Positions 26,855 to 36,339 of a stretch of DNA of 64,000 nt are shown one piece after another. The notes below the pieces were generated by a model that saw only the letters and a program-made list of their open reading frames with translations, did not search any database and had not been told where the DNA came from. The stretch is from assembly GCA_030057655.1 (NCBI GenBank), contig JASGUQ010000039.1:1-64000 (forward strand). The letters are read 5' to 3'. The position numbers were made by a program, and so were the translations under genes. Source of the stretch: Bacillota bacterium (GTDB lineage: Bacteria; Bacillota; Clostridia; Christensenellales; Aristaeellaceae). The first letter of the stretch is position 1, and every line of letters starts with the position of its first letter.

Positions 26855-27919
26855 GTGAAAATCCTGGTGATGAATCTTGGTTCCACCTCAACAAAGCTGG
26901 CCATTTTTGAGGATGAGAACCCCATTGTGACGGAAACCATCCGCCACACACCGGAAGAATTGGCCCCCTATCCTGATATTTTAGCCCAGGAGGACTTCCG
27001 CAAGGAAAGGATCCTTGATTTTTTGCGGCAAAAAGGGGCGCCCCTGGACAGCATGGATGTGATCGCCACCCGGGGCGGGCTGATCCGCCCGGTGCCGGGC
27101 GGCGTCTTTTGGGTGGATGACAGCGTGGAAAAGGATGTGAGAAGCGGACTGTACGGCAAGCATTCCTCCAACACCGGCCTGCTGATCGCCAACGCCTGGA
27201 GCCGTGAGTATGGCATCCCCGCCGTGTTTACAGACGCGCCGGCTACCGATGAACTGATGGATGTGGCGCGCGTGTCCGGCTATCAGAGCATCTTCAGGCG
27301 CAGCATCTTTCACGCGCTCAACATGAAGCGCGTGGCCAGGCAATGTTGTAACAGCATCGGCATAAAGCCTGAGGACAGCCGGCTGATCATCGCGCACATG
27401 GGCGGGGGCGTGTCCGTCGCCGCGCTGAAAGGCCTTAAAGCCATTGATGTCAACGGCGCGACGGACGGGGACGGCCCCTTCTCCCCGGAGCGCAGCGGAA
27501 GCCTGCCTTTAAAGCAGGCGCTGAAAGTCGCCTATCAGAAGGCGAAAACCCCGGAGGAGGCCTTTGACCTGTTTTACAGGAAGGGCGGCCTGATCTCCTA
27601 TTTTGGTACCAACAACGTGGCGGAACTGGTAAAACGATCAGAAACGGAAAAAGAAGTGGAGCTGGTGCTCCGCGGAATGCTGTACATGATCGCCAAGCAG
27701 ATTGCCGCCATGGCCGTGCCGCTTGAAGGAAGGGTGGACCAGATCATCCTGACCGGCGGCATCGCCTATAACGCGGGCCTGATGGCGCAGTTGAGCGAAA
27801 AGGTCGGATTTATCGCCCCTGTGACCGTGACCCCGGGGGAGGATGAGCTGGCCGCGCTTGCGGAAGGCGCGCTGCGCTTCATGCGCGGCGAAGAGAAAGC
27901 GCGGCGCATTGATGAGTGA
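26855..27919 (+). CDS. buk: Butyrate / branched-chain-fatty-acid kinase
   Basis: Acetokinase-family enzyme that transfers phosphate from an acyl phosphate (butyryl, isobutyryl or isovaleryl) to ADP. 354 residues from a GTG start chosen because AAGGCGG precedes it and the family begins KILVMNLGSTSTKLAIF; an ATG at 26831 would add 8 residues. Motifs: NLGSTSTK phosphate loop, AHMGGGVSVAAL and ILTGGIAYN near the C-terminus. The context with LeuDH and VOR points to branched-chain acids. No phosphotransbutyrylase gene (ptb) is in the window, which is unusual for buk. Confidence 0.92.
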   Translation: MKILVMNLGSTSTKLAIFEDENPIVTETIRHTPEELAPYPDILAQEDFRKERILDFLRQKGAPLDSMDVIATRGGLIRPVPGGVFWVDDSVEKDVRSGLYGKHSSNTGLLIANAWSREYGIPAVFTDAPATDELMDVARVSGYQSIFRRSIFHALNMKRVARQCCNSIGIKPEDSRLIIAHMGGGVSVAALKGLKAIDVNGATDGDGPFSPERSGSLPLKQALKVAYQKAKTPEEAFDLFYRKGGLISYFGTNNVAELVKRSETEKEVELVLRGMLYMIAKQIAAMAVPLEGRVDQIILTGGIAYNAGLMAQLSEKVGFIAPVTVTPGEDELAALAEGALRFMRGEEKARRIDE

Positions 27920-28607
27920 GAGCTTGCAGTTCATGCCGCCCAGGGAAAGAAGGCTGGTTGTCATCCTGGGCGCCTTTGGCACCGGCAAGACCGAGTTCGC
28001 GATCAACCTGGCCCTGAAACTGAGCATGCAGGGGCGGAGGACCGCGCTGGCCGACCTGGACCTGGTGAACCCTTACTTTCGCTCCAGGGAGAAGGAGAAC
28101 CTGCTGAAAGACAAGGGCATCGCCCTCATCGCACCAAAGGGCGCCTTGAGGGACGCTGATCTGCCTTCCATCCCCTCATCTCTTAAGCAGCTTCTGTTTG
28201 ATATGGATATGACCGGCGTTCTGGACATCGGCGGGGACAGAACAGGCGCCAGGGTGCTGGGCCAGTTTGCCGGGGAGATCGCCGCGCAAAATCCCGCTGT
28301 CTGGTATGTATACAACCATTCCCGCTTTGACAACCGGACAGCTGAAGCGGCGATAACAAGTCTAAGGCAGATTGAATCGCAGTCAGGGCTTTCCGTCAAC
28401 GGCCTGGTGAACAACACCCACCTGCTGCGTGAAACCACCCTGGATACAGTCAAAAATGGCGCAAAAGGCGCGAAAGCGCTTTCAGACTTCATCAAATTGC
28501 CCCTGATCTGCCACTGCGTGAGCCGGGAAATCGCCGGCAGCAATCCGGGCGTCAGCCCGATGTTTGTAATGGACCTGCACATGAACCGTCCCTGGGAAGA
28601 AGCTTGA
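27912..28607 (+). CDS. P-loop nucleotide-binding protein in the buk-vor operon
   Basis: 231 residues. Walker A is GAFGTGKTEFA at about residues 20-30, and ALADLDLVNPYFRSR resembles the Walker A' / switch region of SIMIBI (CooC, MinD, CobQ-like) ATPases; VLDIGGDRTGA is a likely Walker B and switch. It overlaps buk by 8 bases and precedes the VOR subunits. CooC-type proteins load metals into redox enzymes, so a maturation or regulatory role for VOR is possible, but the cysteine pair of Mrp proteins is not seen. Function not assigned. Confidence 0.78.
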   Translation: MSESLQFMPPRERRLVVILGAFGTGKTEFAINLALKLSMQGRRTALADLDLVNPYFRSREKENLLKDKGIALIAPKGALRDADLPSIPSSLKQLLFDMDMTGVLDIGGDRTGARVLGQFAGEIAAQNPAVWYVYNHSRFDNRTAEAAITSLRQIESQSGLSVNGLVNNTHLLRETTLDTVKNGAKGAKALSDFIKLPLICHCVSREIAGSNPGVSPMFVMDLHMNRPWEEA

Positions 28608-28646
28608 ACTGATTAAAAGGAGACAAGAAACCCAAAGGAGAAGCGG

Positions 28647-28871
28647 ATGAAACCTGAAGTCATCTTTAACCTGAACCGCTGCAAGGGCTGCGGGCTGTGC
28701 GTCAGCGTCTGCCCCAGGAAGATCCTGAAGCTGGACACAAGCGTCACCAACATCAAGGGCTACCACCCCTCCGTCATCTCTGACCAGAGCCAGTGCATCG
28801 CCTGCGGCAGCTGCGCCAGGGTGTGCCCGGATTCGGTGATCACGGTGCTCAAGCATGAGGAGGACACATAA
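28647..28871 (+). CDS. vorD: 2-oxoacid:ferredoxin oxidoreductase, ferredoxin-like delta subunit
   Basis: 74-residue protein with two 4Fe-4S cluster motifs: CKGCGLCVSVCP (about residues 12-23) and CIACGSCARVCP (about 51-62). It passes electrons from the TPP subunit to ferredoxin. AAAGGAGAAG precedes the ATG, and vorB follows after one base. Small size and position are those of VOR/KOR delta subunits. Confidence 0.92.
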   Translation: MKPEVIFNLNRCKGCGLCVSVCPRKILKLDTSVTNIKGYHPSVISDQSQCIACGSCARVCPDSVITVLKHEEDT

Positions 28872-28872
28872 A

Positions 28873-29943
28873 ATGCAAAAAGAGCTGTGGAAAGGCAATG
28901 AGGCCATCGCGGAGGCCGCCATCCGCGCCGGATGCAGGGCATATTTTGGCTACCCCATCACCCCGCAAAACGAGATCCCCGAATACATGAGCAAGCGCAT
29001 GCCGGAGTCCGGCGGCGTGTTTGTGCAGGCGGAAAGCGAGCTTGCCGCCATCAACATGGTGTATGGCGCGGCCGCCGCGGGCGCCAGGGCCATGACCTCC
29101 TCCTCCTCCCCCGGCATCAGTTTGATGCAGGAAGGCATCAGCTATCTGGTGGGCTCGGATTTGCCGGCTGTGATCGTGAACATGATGCGCGGCGGCCCCG
29201 GCCTTGGCACCATCCAGCCCGGACAGGCTGATTATTACCAGGCCACGCGAAGCCCCGGACATGGCGACGGGCACATGCCTGTATTGGCGCCCTCCGGCAT
29301 TCAGGAGGCTGTGGACCTGATGTGGGACGCCTTTGAAATGGCGGACAAGTACCTGACCCCGGTGATGGTGGTGGCGGACGGGATGATCGGACAAATGATG
29401 GAGCCCATCGTCTGGAACAGAACGGAGCCCCTGCCCGAAGCGGATAAGCCCTGGGCCGCAAACGGGCGGGACGGCGAAGGACAGACGCACTTTGTATCCA
29501 GCCTGCGCCTGCAATCATCCGAAAACGAGCAATTTGTTCATACCCTGAAAGAAAAATACGAGGAAATCACAAAAAACGAGGTGCGCTATGAGGCGGTCGG
29601 CTGCAAGAACGCGGACATCCTGATCGCGGCCTTTGGCACCACGGCGCGCATCGCCTCCACCGCGATCCGGAAGCTGGAAAAAGAAGGCATCAGAGCCGGC
29701 CTTTTCAGGCCGATCACGCTTTGGCCCTTCCCCTATGAAGCGCTGAAGGAACTGGCCCTGCAGGAGAGCGTCAAGGCGGTTTTAACGGTGGAGATGAGTT
29801 TGGGCCAGATGCATGAGGACGTCAGGCTCTCGGTGCTTGATAAAAAGCCAACGCCTTTTTACGGGCGCACGGGCGGCATGGTGCCGGAGCCCAAAGACAT
29901 TGCAGAGAAGGTCAGGGAAGTAATCAAGGAGGCGGGCAAATGA
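28873..29943 (+). CDS. vorB: 3-methyl-2-oxobutanoate:ferredoxin oxidoreductase alpha subunit
   Basis: Pyrimidine-binding/alpha subunit, 356 residues. Family features are KGNEAIAEAAIRAGCRAYFGYP at the start (seen as GNEAIAEAAIRAG), the ITPQNEIPEYMS motif, SSSSPGISLMQEG and PGHGDGHMP. This matches VorB of clostridia better than the 2-oxoglutarate enzymes. The ATG has GAGGAGG before it. With vorD, vorA and vorC it oxidises branched 2-oxoacids to acyl-CoA and reduced ferredoxin. KOR-type specificity cannot be ruled out from sequence alone; the bcd and buk neighbours favour VOR. Confidence 0.88.
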   Translation: MQKELWKGNEAIAEAAIRAGCRAYFGYPITPQNEIPEYMSKRMPESGGVFVQAESELAAINMVYGAAAAGARAMTSSSSPGISLMQEGISYLVGSDLPAVIVNMMRGGPGLGTIQPGQADYYQATRSPGHGDGHMPVLAPSGIQEAVDLMWDAFEMADKYLTPVMVVADGMIGQMMEPIVWNRTEPLPEADKPWAANGRDGEGQTHFVSSLRLQSSENEQFVHTLKEKYEEITKNEVRYEAVGCKNADILIAAFGTTARIASTAIRKLEKEGIRAGLFRPITLWPFPYEALKELALQESVKAVLTVEMSLGQMHEDVRLSVLDKKPTPFYGRTGGMVPEPKDIAEKVREVIKEAGK

Positions 29944-30695
29944 CCCAGATCATCTATCAAAGAAGCAAGGGCTTAAAGGATGTGGAAACACATTACTGCC
30001 CGGGCTGCCATCATGGCATCATCCACAAGTTGATTGCGGAGGTGCTGGTGGAAATGGATCTTTTGGACACTGCCGTTGGCGTGTCCCCGGTGGGCTGTTC
30101 GGTGCTGGCGGGCAACTACCTTGACTGTGACTTTGTGGAGGCAGCGCACGGGCGCGCGCCTGCGGTGGCGACCGGCATCAAGCGCGTGCTTCCAAACCAC
30201 CTGGTCTTTACCTACCAGGGGGATGGCGACCTGGCTTCCATCGGCGCAGGTGAGATCGTGCACGCGACAGCGCGCGGGGAGCACTTCACCACCATCTTCA
30301 TCAACAACGCCATCTACGGCATGACAGGCGGGCAGATGGCGCCAACCACGCTCTTGGGGCAGAAGACAACCACCTCTCAGTCAGGCCGCGATCCCCTTCT
30401 TCACGGCAGACCGGTCAGGATGGCGGAGATGCTGTCCACCCTGGACGGCATGGCCTACTGCGAGCGCGTGACAGCGGCCAATATGCCGGAACTGAACAAA
30501 GCAAAGCGCGCGATCAAAAAAGCCTTCACCCTGCAGATGCAGGGCATCGGGCACACCTTTGTTGAGGTGCTGTCCGCCTGCCCCACCAACTGGGGCATGA
30601 GCCCGGCGGACGCCTCAGCCTGGGTAAAAAGCACCATGAGCCAGGTCTACCCCCTGGGGGTGAAGAAAGACATCACTGCGGAGGAAAAGCCATGA
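29940..30695 (+). CDS. vorA: 2-oxoacid:ferredoxin oxidoreductase beta subunit (TPP-binding)
   Basis: 251 residues. The thiamine diphosphate site is GDGDLASIGAGEI with the downstream FINNAIYGMTGGQ (Mg and phosphate contacts). CPGCHHG near residue 20 and VGCSV near 57 carry cysteines that bind the proximal cluster in this family. It overlaps vorB by four bases (ATGA) and vorC by four bases. This subunit carries out decarboxylation of the branched 2-oxoacid. Confidence 0.9.
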   Translation: MTQIIYQRSKGLKDVETHYCPGCHHGIIHKLIAEVLVEMDLLDTAVGVSPVGCSVLAGNYLDCDFVEAAHGRAPAVATGIKRVLPNHLVFTYQGDGDLASIGAGEIVHATARGEHFTTIFINNAIYGMTGGQMAPTTLLGQKTTTSQSGRDPLLHGRPVRMAEMLSTLDGMAYCERVTAANMPELNKAKRAIKKAFTLQMQGIGHTFVEVLSACPTNWGMSPADASAWVKSTMSQVYPLGVKKDITAEEKP

Positions 30696-31234
30696 CCCGG
30701 GAACTGATTATCGCCGGCTTCGGCGGCCAGGGCGTGATGGCCATGGGCAAGATGCTGATTGAAGCCGGGCTGAAAGAAAACTACCATGTATCCTGGGTGC
30801 CCAGCTATGGCCCTGAAATGCGCGGAGGCACCGCCAACTGCTCCGTCGTCATCTCCGATGAGCCCATCGGCTCCCCGGTGGTCACCCAGCCCAATGAATT
30901 GATCGTGATGAACAACCCCTCCCTGTCCAGGTTTGAGCCGCTGATGGAAGAAGGCGGTTTGATGCTGATCAACTCCTCCCATGTGGAGCAGACGCCCAAG
31001 CGCAGAGACCTTGATATCCGCTTTGTGCCCTGCATGGAAGAGGCGAACAGAATCGGCAATCCCAAGGTAGCCAACATGGTGATGCTGGGCGCTTACATCG
31101 CGGCCACCGGCGCTGTGAAAATGGATACCGTCAAAGAGATGCTGGGCGCGGTCTTCCATGGTTCCAAGGAACACCTGGAGGATTTGAACATCCAGGCGCT
31201 GGAGGCGGGCGCGAAATACATAAGCAGGAACTGA
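30692..31234 (+). CDS. vorC: 2-oxoacid:ferredoxin oxidoreductase gamma subunit
   Basis: 180 residues. The start IIAGFGGQGVMAMGKML is the CoA-binding gamma-subunit signature, and SYGPEMRGGTANCSVVIS follows at about residues 36-53. Last gene of the operon before a strong terminator. It starts inside the vorA stop. Confidence 0.9.
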   Translation: MTRELIIAGFGGQGVMAMGKMLIEAGLKENYHVSWVPSYGPEMRGGTANCSVVISDEPIGSPVVTQPNELIVMNNPSLSRFEPLMEEGGLMLINSSHVEQTPKRRDLDIRFVPCMEEANRIGNPKVANMVMLGAYIAATGAVKMDTVKEMLGAVFHGSKEHLEDLNIQALEAGAKYISRN

Positions 31235-31254
31235 CGCTGACCAATTATGCACAT

Positions 31255-31284
31255 AAAAAAGCCAGGGAAACTTGGCTTTTTTAT
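31255..31284 (+). terminator. Terminator of the buk-vor operon
   Basis: AAAAAAGCCAGG pairs with the complementary TTGGCTTTTTT. The downstream arm overlaps a -35 element of the next gene (TTGGCT, 17 bases, TACAAT at 31295-31300). Confidence 0.85.
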
Positions 31285-31300
31285 GTTGGGTTGATACAAT
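31272..31300 (+). promoter_or_regulatory. Promoter of the second YbaK-family gene
   Basis: TTGGCT, 17-base spacer, TACAAT. The -35 hexamer is part of the upstream terminator stem, an economical arrangement. Confidence 0.5.
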
Positions 31301-31330
31301 GCAAGCATGAGGAATCTGGAAGGTGAGAAA

Positions 31331-31810
31331 ATGTCGGTTGAGCGTGTGACGAAGTTCCTGCAGCCCCTGGGGTATGCGGACAGGGTGAAGGAGTTTGAGG
31401 TGTCCAGCGCCACCGTGCCGCTGGCAGCCCTGGCCTTGGGCGTCGCGGAAGCACGCATCGCCAAGACCCTGTCCTTTAAAATAGATGAGGAAAGGACGCT
31501 TCTGGTGGTCGCGGCCGGCGATGCCAGGATCGACAACCCCCTGTTCAAAGCCCGGTTTGGGATGAAGGCCCGGATGCTGAGCGCTGAGGAGGTTCAGAAA
31601 AGAACCGGGTATCTTCCGGGCGGCGTCTGTCCCTTTGACCTGTATGAAGGCGTCCGGCTTTGCCTGGATGAGAGCCTGAAACGCTTTGACACAGTCTACC
31701 CTGCCGCGGGCAGCGCCGCCAGCGCGGTAAAGCTCAGCCCTGAGGAACTGCATGATATCACGCAGGGCGAGTGGGTGAAGGTGTGCAAACTGCCCAATGA
31801 AACGGAGTAG
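31331..31810 (+). CDS. YbaK/EbsC family aminoacyl-tRNA deacylase-like protein
   Basis: 159 residues from the ATG with GGAAGGTGAG upstream; an earlier in-frame ATG at 31307 lies where the site would be. The YbaK fold is shown by AKTLSFKIDEERTLLVVAAGDARID, RMLSAEEVQKRTGYLPGGVCPF (seen as GGVCPF replacing GGCSP) and the acidic end. This EbsC-like subfamily is thought to clear mischarged tRNAs, but the substrate is not settled. It is a different subfamily from the gene at 6974. Confidence 0.85.
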   Translation: MSVERVTKFLQPLGYADRVKEFEVSSATVPLAALALGVAEARIAKTLSFKIDEERTLLVVAAGDARIDNPLFKARFGMKARMLSAEEVQKRTGYLPGGVCPFDLYEGVRLCLDESLKRFDTVYPAAGSAASAVKLSPEELHDITQGEWVKVCKLPNETE

Positions 31811-31837
31811 TCCTTTGTCTTGATCAAAGCGATATGT

Positions 31838-31875
31838 AAAAAACAGGCCCGCACAAGCAAGCCTGTTTTGTTTTT
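31838..31875. terminator. Bidirectional terminator between YbaK-family gene and L25 gene
   Basis: AAAACAGGC and GCCTGTTTT pair around a 12-base loop, with T runs on both strands, between convergent genes. Confidence 0.85.
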
Positions 31876-31885
31876 GTGTGCAGTA

Positions 31886-32521
31886 TTAAGCGTCTTCGCT
31901 GGGGGCGGCGGCTTCTTCAACCTCGGCGCCTTCGGCCTGATCTGTTTCCTCAGCGTCCGCCTGGACCCTCGGATAGGAAACGTTCAGGATCAGCCTGTCA
32001 GGCTCGGTTTCCACGGTCAGCCCTTCGGGCACTTCCAGGTCCGCGACCGTGATCTGATCGCCTGCCACCATCTTGCTCACGTCCACATCAATGGCCGGGG
32101 GGAAGTCGGTGGGAAGGCCGCGCACAGTGACCGTTTCCAGCTGCTGGAGCAATTCATACCCGGCATAAGTAACATCGTCCCTGCCGATGATGTTCAGCTG
32201 GATATCAGCCGTTGTTTCTTCTGTCAGCGAGACGCGCTGGAAGGTGACGTGAAGCCACTCGCGGCTGACCGGCGCGTACTGGATCTCCCTCACCATGGCG
32301 GGATAGGCAGTCTTCTTGTCTGCCTGCAGGTTGTAAATCCCGGTCATGCCAAACTTGTTGAGCGCTTTGCGGAACTCATCCCGGCTGATGGAAAAACTAA
32401 GCGAGTCCGCCCCCTTATATGACATGGAGCAGGGCAGAAAGCCGTCACGCCGCAGCTGCTTGATCGCGCCCTTGCTGCTGGGCTCGCGTTTTTGAATGGT
32501 CAAGGTGTTCTGTTTCTTCAT
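31886..32521 (-). CDS. rplY: 50S ribosomal protein L25 (Ctc type)
   Basis: Binds 5S rRNA. 211 residues, the long CTC form with an N-terminal L25 domain (about 1-92) and C-terminal beta domain, ending in an acidic alanine-rich tail. KREPSSKGAIKQLRRDGFLPC at the start corresponds to the usual R-x-x-x-G-x-x-x-x-L-R-x-x-G-x-x-P pattern. The ATG has GAGGAGG; an extension upstream to 32557 has no site. Long L25 is often stress-induced in Bacillota. Confidence 0.9.
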   Translation of the reverse strand: MKKQNTLTIQKREPSSKGAIKQLRRDGFLPCSMSYKGADSLSFSISRDEFRKALNKFGMTGIYNLQADKKTAYPAMVREIQYAPVSREWLHVTFQRVSLTEETTADIQLNIIGRDDVTYAGYELLQQLETVTVRGLPTDFPPAIDVDVSKMVAGDQITVADLEVPEGLTVETEPDRLILNVSYPRVQADAEETDQAEGAEVEEAAAPSEDA

Positions 32522-32604
32522 AAATACCTCCTCAGTGTGTTTAAAAATGGTGCGCATGACCTTTTTGTTAGCAGGCCCAGCGCTTCTTTTCCTGATCCTT
32601 ATTG

Positions 32605-32633
32605 ATTATACCATTCGTGTCAAATCAACTCAA
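32605..32633 (-). promoter_or_regulatory. Promoter of the L25 gene
   Basis: On the minus strand TTGAGT, 17-base spacer and a perfect TATAAT, about 85 bases before the start codon. Confidence 0.65.
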
Positions 32634-32695
32634 AGCCGGGATTAATACACCCTGATTTGCAGGGCGTTTGATTTTGGAAAGTTTTTGGGGGATGC

Positions 32696-34522
<1,827 letters not shown>

Positions 34523-34600
34523 GGGCACCTCTTTCTTTTACAGGGGTCGATTTGGGGAGGATGGAGGGACGGCAGGGAGGAACGATGAGGGGGGATTCCC

Positions 34601-34646
34601 GGAAACTTTCTTGAAAGAAAGTTTCCGGACCTTCAAAGAACTTTAA
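34601..34646 (+). repeat. GGAAACTTTC hairpin repeat, copy 1
   Basis: GGAAACTTTC, TTGAAA loop, GAAAGTTTCC, then GGACCTTCAAAGAACTTTAA. Same unit is found at 51666, 55256 and 61743. Confidence 0.7.
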
Positions 34647-34783
34647 CCTTTGCCTGAGCTTTCATGGAGCGTGCTGTTTCTCTCAATGTTAGATTCCGGG
34701 TCAAGGGATGAAATCCCTTGTCGGGGAGTCTGAGGGGTGAAACCCCTCAGGGTCCTTCCCTTAACAGCAAAAGCGCATAAAAA

Positions 34784-34810
34784 TGCCCCGGGCGCAATTG
34801 AGCCGGGGCA
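34784..34810 (-). terminator. Likely terminator downstream of asnA transcription
   Basis: TGCCCCGG pairs with CCGGGGCA; on the minus strand the tail is TTTTTATG. It lies far (about 440 bases) after the asnA stop, so the transcript would have a long 3' end that includes the 161-bp element. Confidence 0.5.
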
Positions 34811-35087
34811 GATGGTTCGGGCAGGCAAAAGCATTGCCTGTTATCCAAACGCAAAAAGCCAGCCGGCAAAAGGACGGCTGTCCGGCGGCTCGCCGCGGCG
34901 GAAACGGTTGGTTGTTGCCTTATCTGAGAAAATCAAAATCTTGGTCTCCATCAGCTGTTTTGCGCGCTTCAGCGCAGGGTGATTATAGTCCCGGTACAGA
35001 TCATGTGTCAAGACTGGTTCCCATATCGAACATGGTTTCGGCTTTTAGTCTTTGGCTTTTGGTTTTTGTAGGTTCTCATCAGTTATT

Positions 35088-35248
35088 ATACTGAACGAAC
35101 GAATAAATGCACCGATGGGCTGAGAGATTTTGATGGCTCCGCTAAGCCGAATGAACGAGGCGTAGTCACAGCCTACGTTGAGTGAATGAGGCAACGCGGA
35201 GGCGCAAAAGATCCAGTCCATCAAAGCATTTATGATTGAGTTCAGTAT
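35088..35248. repeat. 161-bp element, copy A
   Basis: Begins ATACTGAAC and ends GTTCAGTAT with longer imperfect inverted ends. Aligns without gaps to 54688-54848, with 14 mismatches by eye. The halves fold on each other: AAATGC (35105) with GCATTT (35226), GATGGGCT (35114) with AGTCCATC (35215), and CTCCGC with GCGGAG further in. The last base of the element is the first base of the asnA stop codon complement, so it directly abuts the gene end. Confidence 0.8.
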
Positions 35249-36255
35249 TATAGAAGCGGAATGCCGGCTTCGGCGCAGCCCTGCAGGGTCGCCTCATCCC
35301 AGTAGGAGGACTGCACCTCGCCGATGTGGGCCTTGCCCATCAGCAGCATGCACATGCGGCTTTGGCCGATGCCGCCGCCCATGGTGATTGGCATCTCGCC
35401 GTTCAGCAAAGCCTTGTGGAAGGGAAGCTCCCGGCGGTCATCGCAGCCTGATAGGCTGAGCTGCCTGTCAAGGGACTTGGGCGACACGCGGATGCCCATG
35501 CTGGACAGCTCCATGGCGCAGTGCAGGGTTTCGTGCCAGAAGAGGATGTCCCCATTTAATTCCCAGTCATCATAGTCCGGCGCGCGGCCGTCGTGCGGCT
35601 GGCCGGAGGCGAGCTTGCCGCCGATTTGCAGGATGCCGACCGACCGGTGCTGCCTGGTGATGCGGTCCTCCCGCTGCTTGGGGGTGAGGTCAGGCCAGAG
35701 GTCCTCCAACTCCTGGGTGGTGACAAAGGTCATGTCATGCTTAAACTTCTGGTGAAGACGGGGGTATTTCCACTTGAGCAGGTCATAGGTGCAGATGATG
35801 GCGGTCGTGATGTTCTGCATGGCGTCCTTCAAGGTCTCAAGGGTTCTGTCCTCATCCGTGATGACCTTTTCCCAGTCCCACTGGTCCACATAGATGGAAT
35901 GGAGGTTGTCCAGCTCCTCATCCCGCCGGATGGCGTTCATGTCGGTATAAAGCCCTTCCCCCACCGGGAAATTGTACTGTTTCAGCGCCTGGCGCTTCCA
36001 TTTGGCCAGGGAATGCACCACCTGGACCTCGCCGCCTGACTGCTTGACATCAAAGCTGACCGGGCGCTCAACGCCGTTTAAGTCGTCGTTCAGGCCGCTT
36101 TTTGCCTCCACAAACAAGGGCGCGGACACGCGCTTCAGGTTCAGGGCCTTGGTCAAAAAATCCGTAAAGGTCGCCTTGATCAAAGCGATGCCTTCCTGGG
36201 TCTCATAAAGGTTCAGGGTCGGGACATAGCCCTGGGGGATCTTCAGCCTGTTCAT
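35248..36255 (-). CDS. asnA: Aspartate-ammonia ligase
   Basis: ATP-dependent synthesis of asparagine from aspartate and ammonia. 335 residues, normal length, class II aminoacyl-tRNA-synthetase-like fold. Visible features: NRLKIPQGYVPTLNLYETQ start, VSAPLFVEAKSGLNDDLNG, VVHSLAKWKR and the C-terminal GGGIGQSRMCMLLM. The ATG follows GAGGTGAG, and a TTG one codon earlier is not favoured. It follows the EamA transporter gene on the same strand. Confidence 0.96.
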   Translation of the reverse strand: MNRLKIPQGYVPTLNLYETQEGIALIKATFTDFLTKALNLKRVSAPLFVEAKSGLNDDLNGVERPVSFDVKQSGGEVQVVHSLAKWKRQALKQYNFPVGEGLYTDMNAIRRDEELDNLHSIYVDQWDWEKVITDEDRTLETLKDAMQNITTAIICTYDLLKWKYPRLHQKFKHDMTFVTTQELEDLWPDLTPKQREDRITRQHRSVGILQIGGKLASGQPHDGRAPDYDDWELNGDILFWHETLHCAMELSSMGIRVSPKSLDRQLSLSGCDDRRELPFHKALLNGEMPITMGGGIGQSRMCMLLMGKAHIGEVQSSYWDEATLQGCAEAGIPLL

Positions 36256-36339
36256 CAACTCACCTCAAAACAAAAACTTGGTTCAGTGTATACCAGAAGG
36301 GCTGGTTTGGCAAAAACCGCCCTGTGTTTTCTCTGTATA

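Larger units (their letters stand above)
34523..35087. other. Intergenic region with several hairpins, no convincing gene
   Basis: Between typA and asnA. It contains the GGAAACTTTC repeat copy (34601), small hairpins AAGGGAT-GAA-ATCCCTT (about 34703) and CTGAGGGGT-GAA-ACCCCTCAG (about 34730), a GC stem TGCCCCGG/CCGGGGCA at 34784-34810 with a T-rich tail on the minus strand, and CAGGCA-TGCCTG near 34821. A minus-strand frame of 67 codons (about 34840-35044) has no start or ribosome site and is not called. Plus-strand frames here overlap these hairpins and are not credible. Confidence 0.4.

Noticed and set aside
34737..35094. Plus-strand open frames between typA and asnA
   Set aside because: They run through terminator-type hairpins and the repeat and lack start signals.
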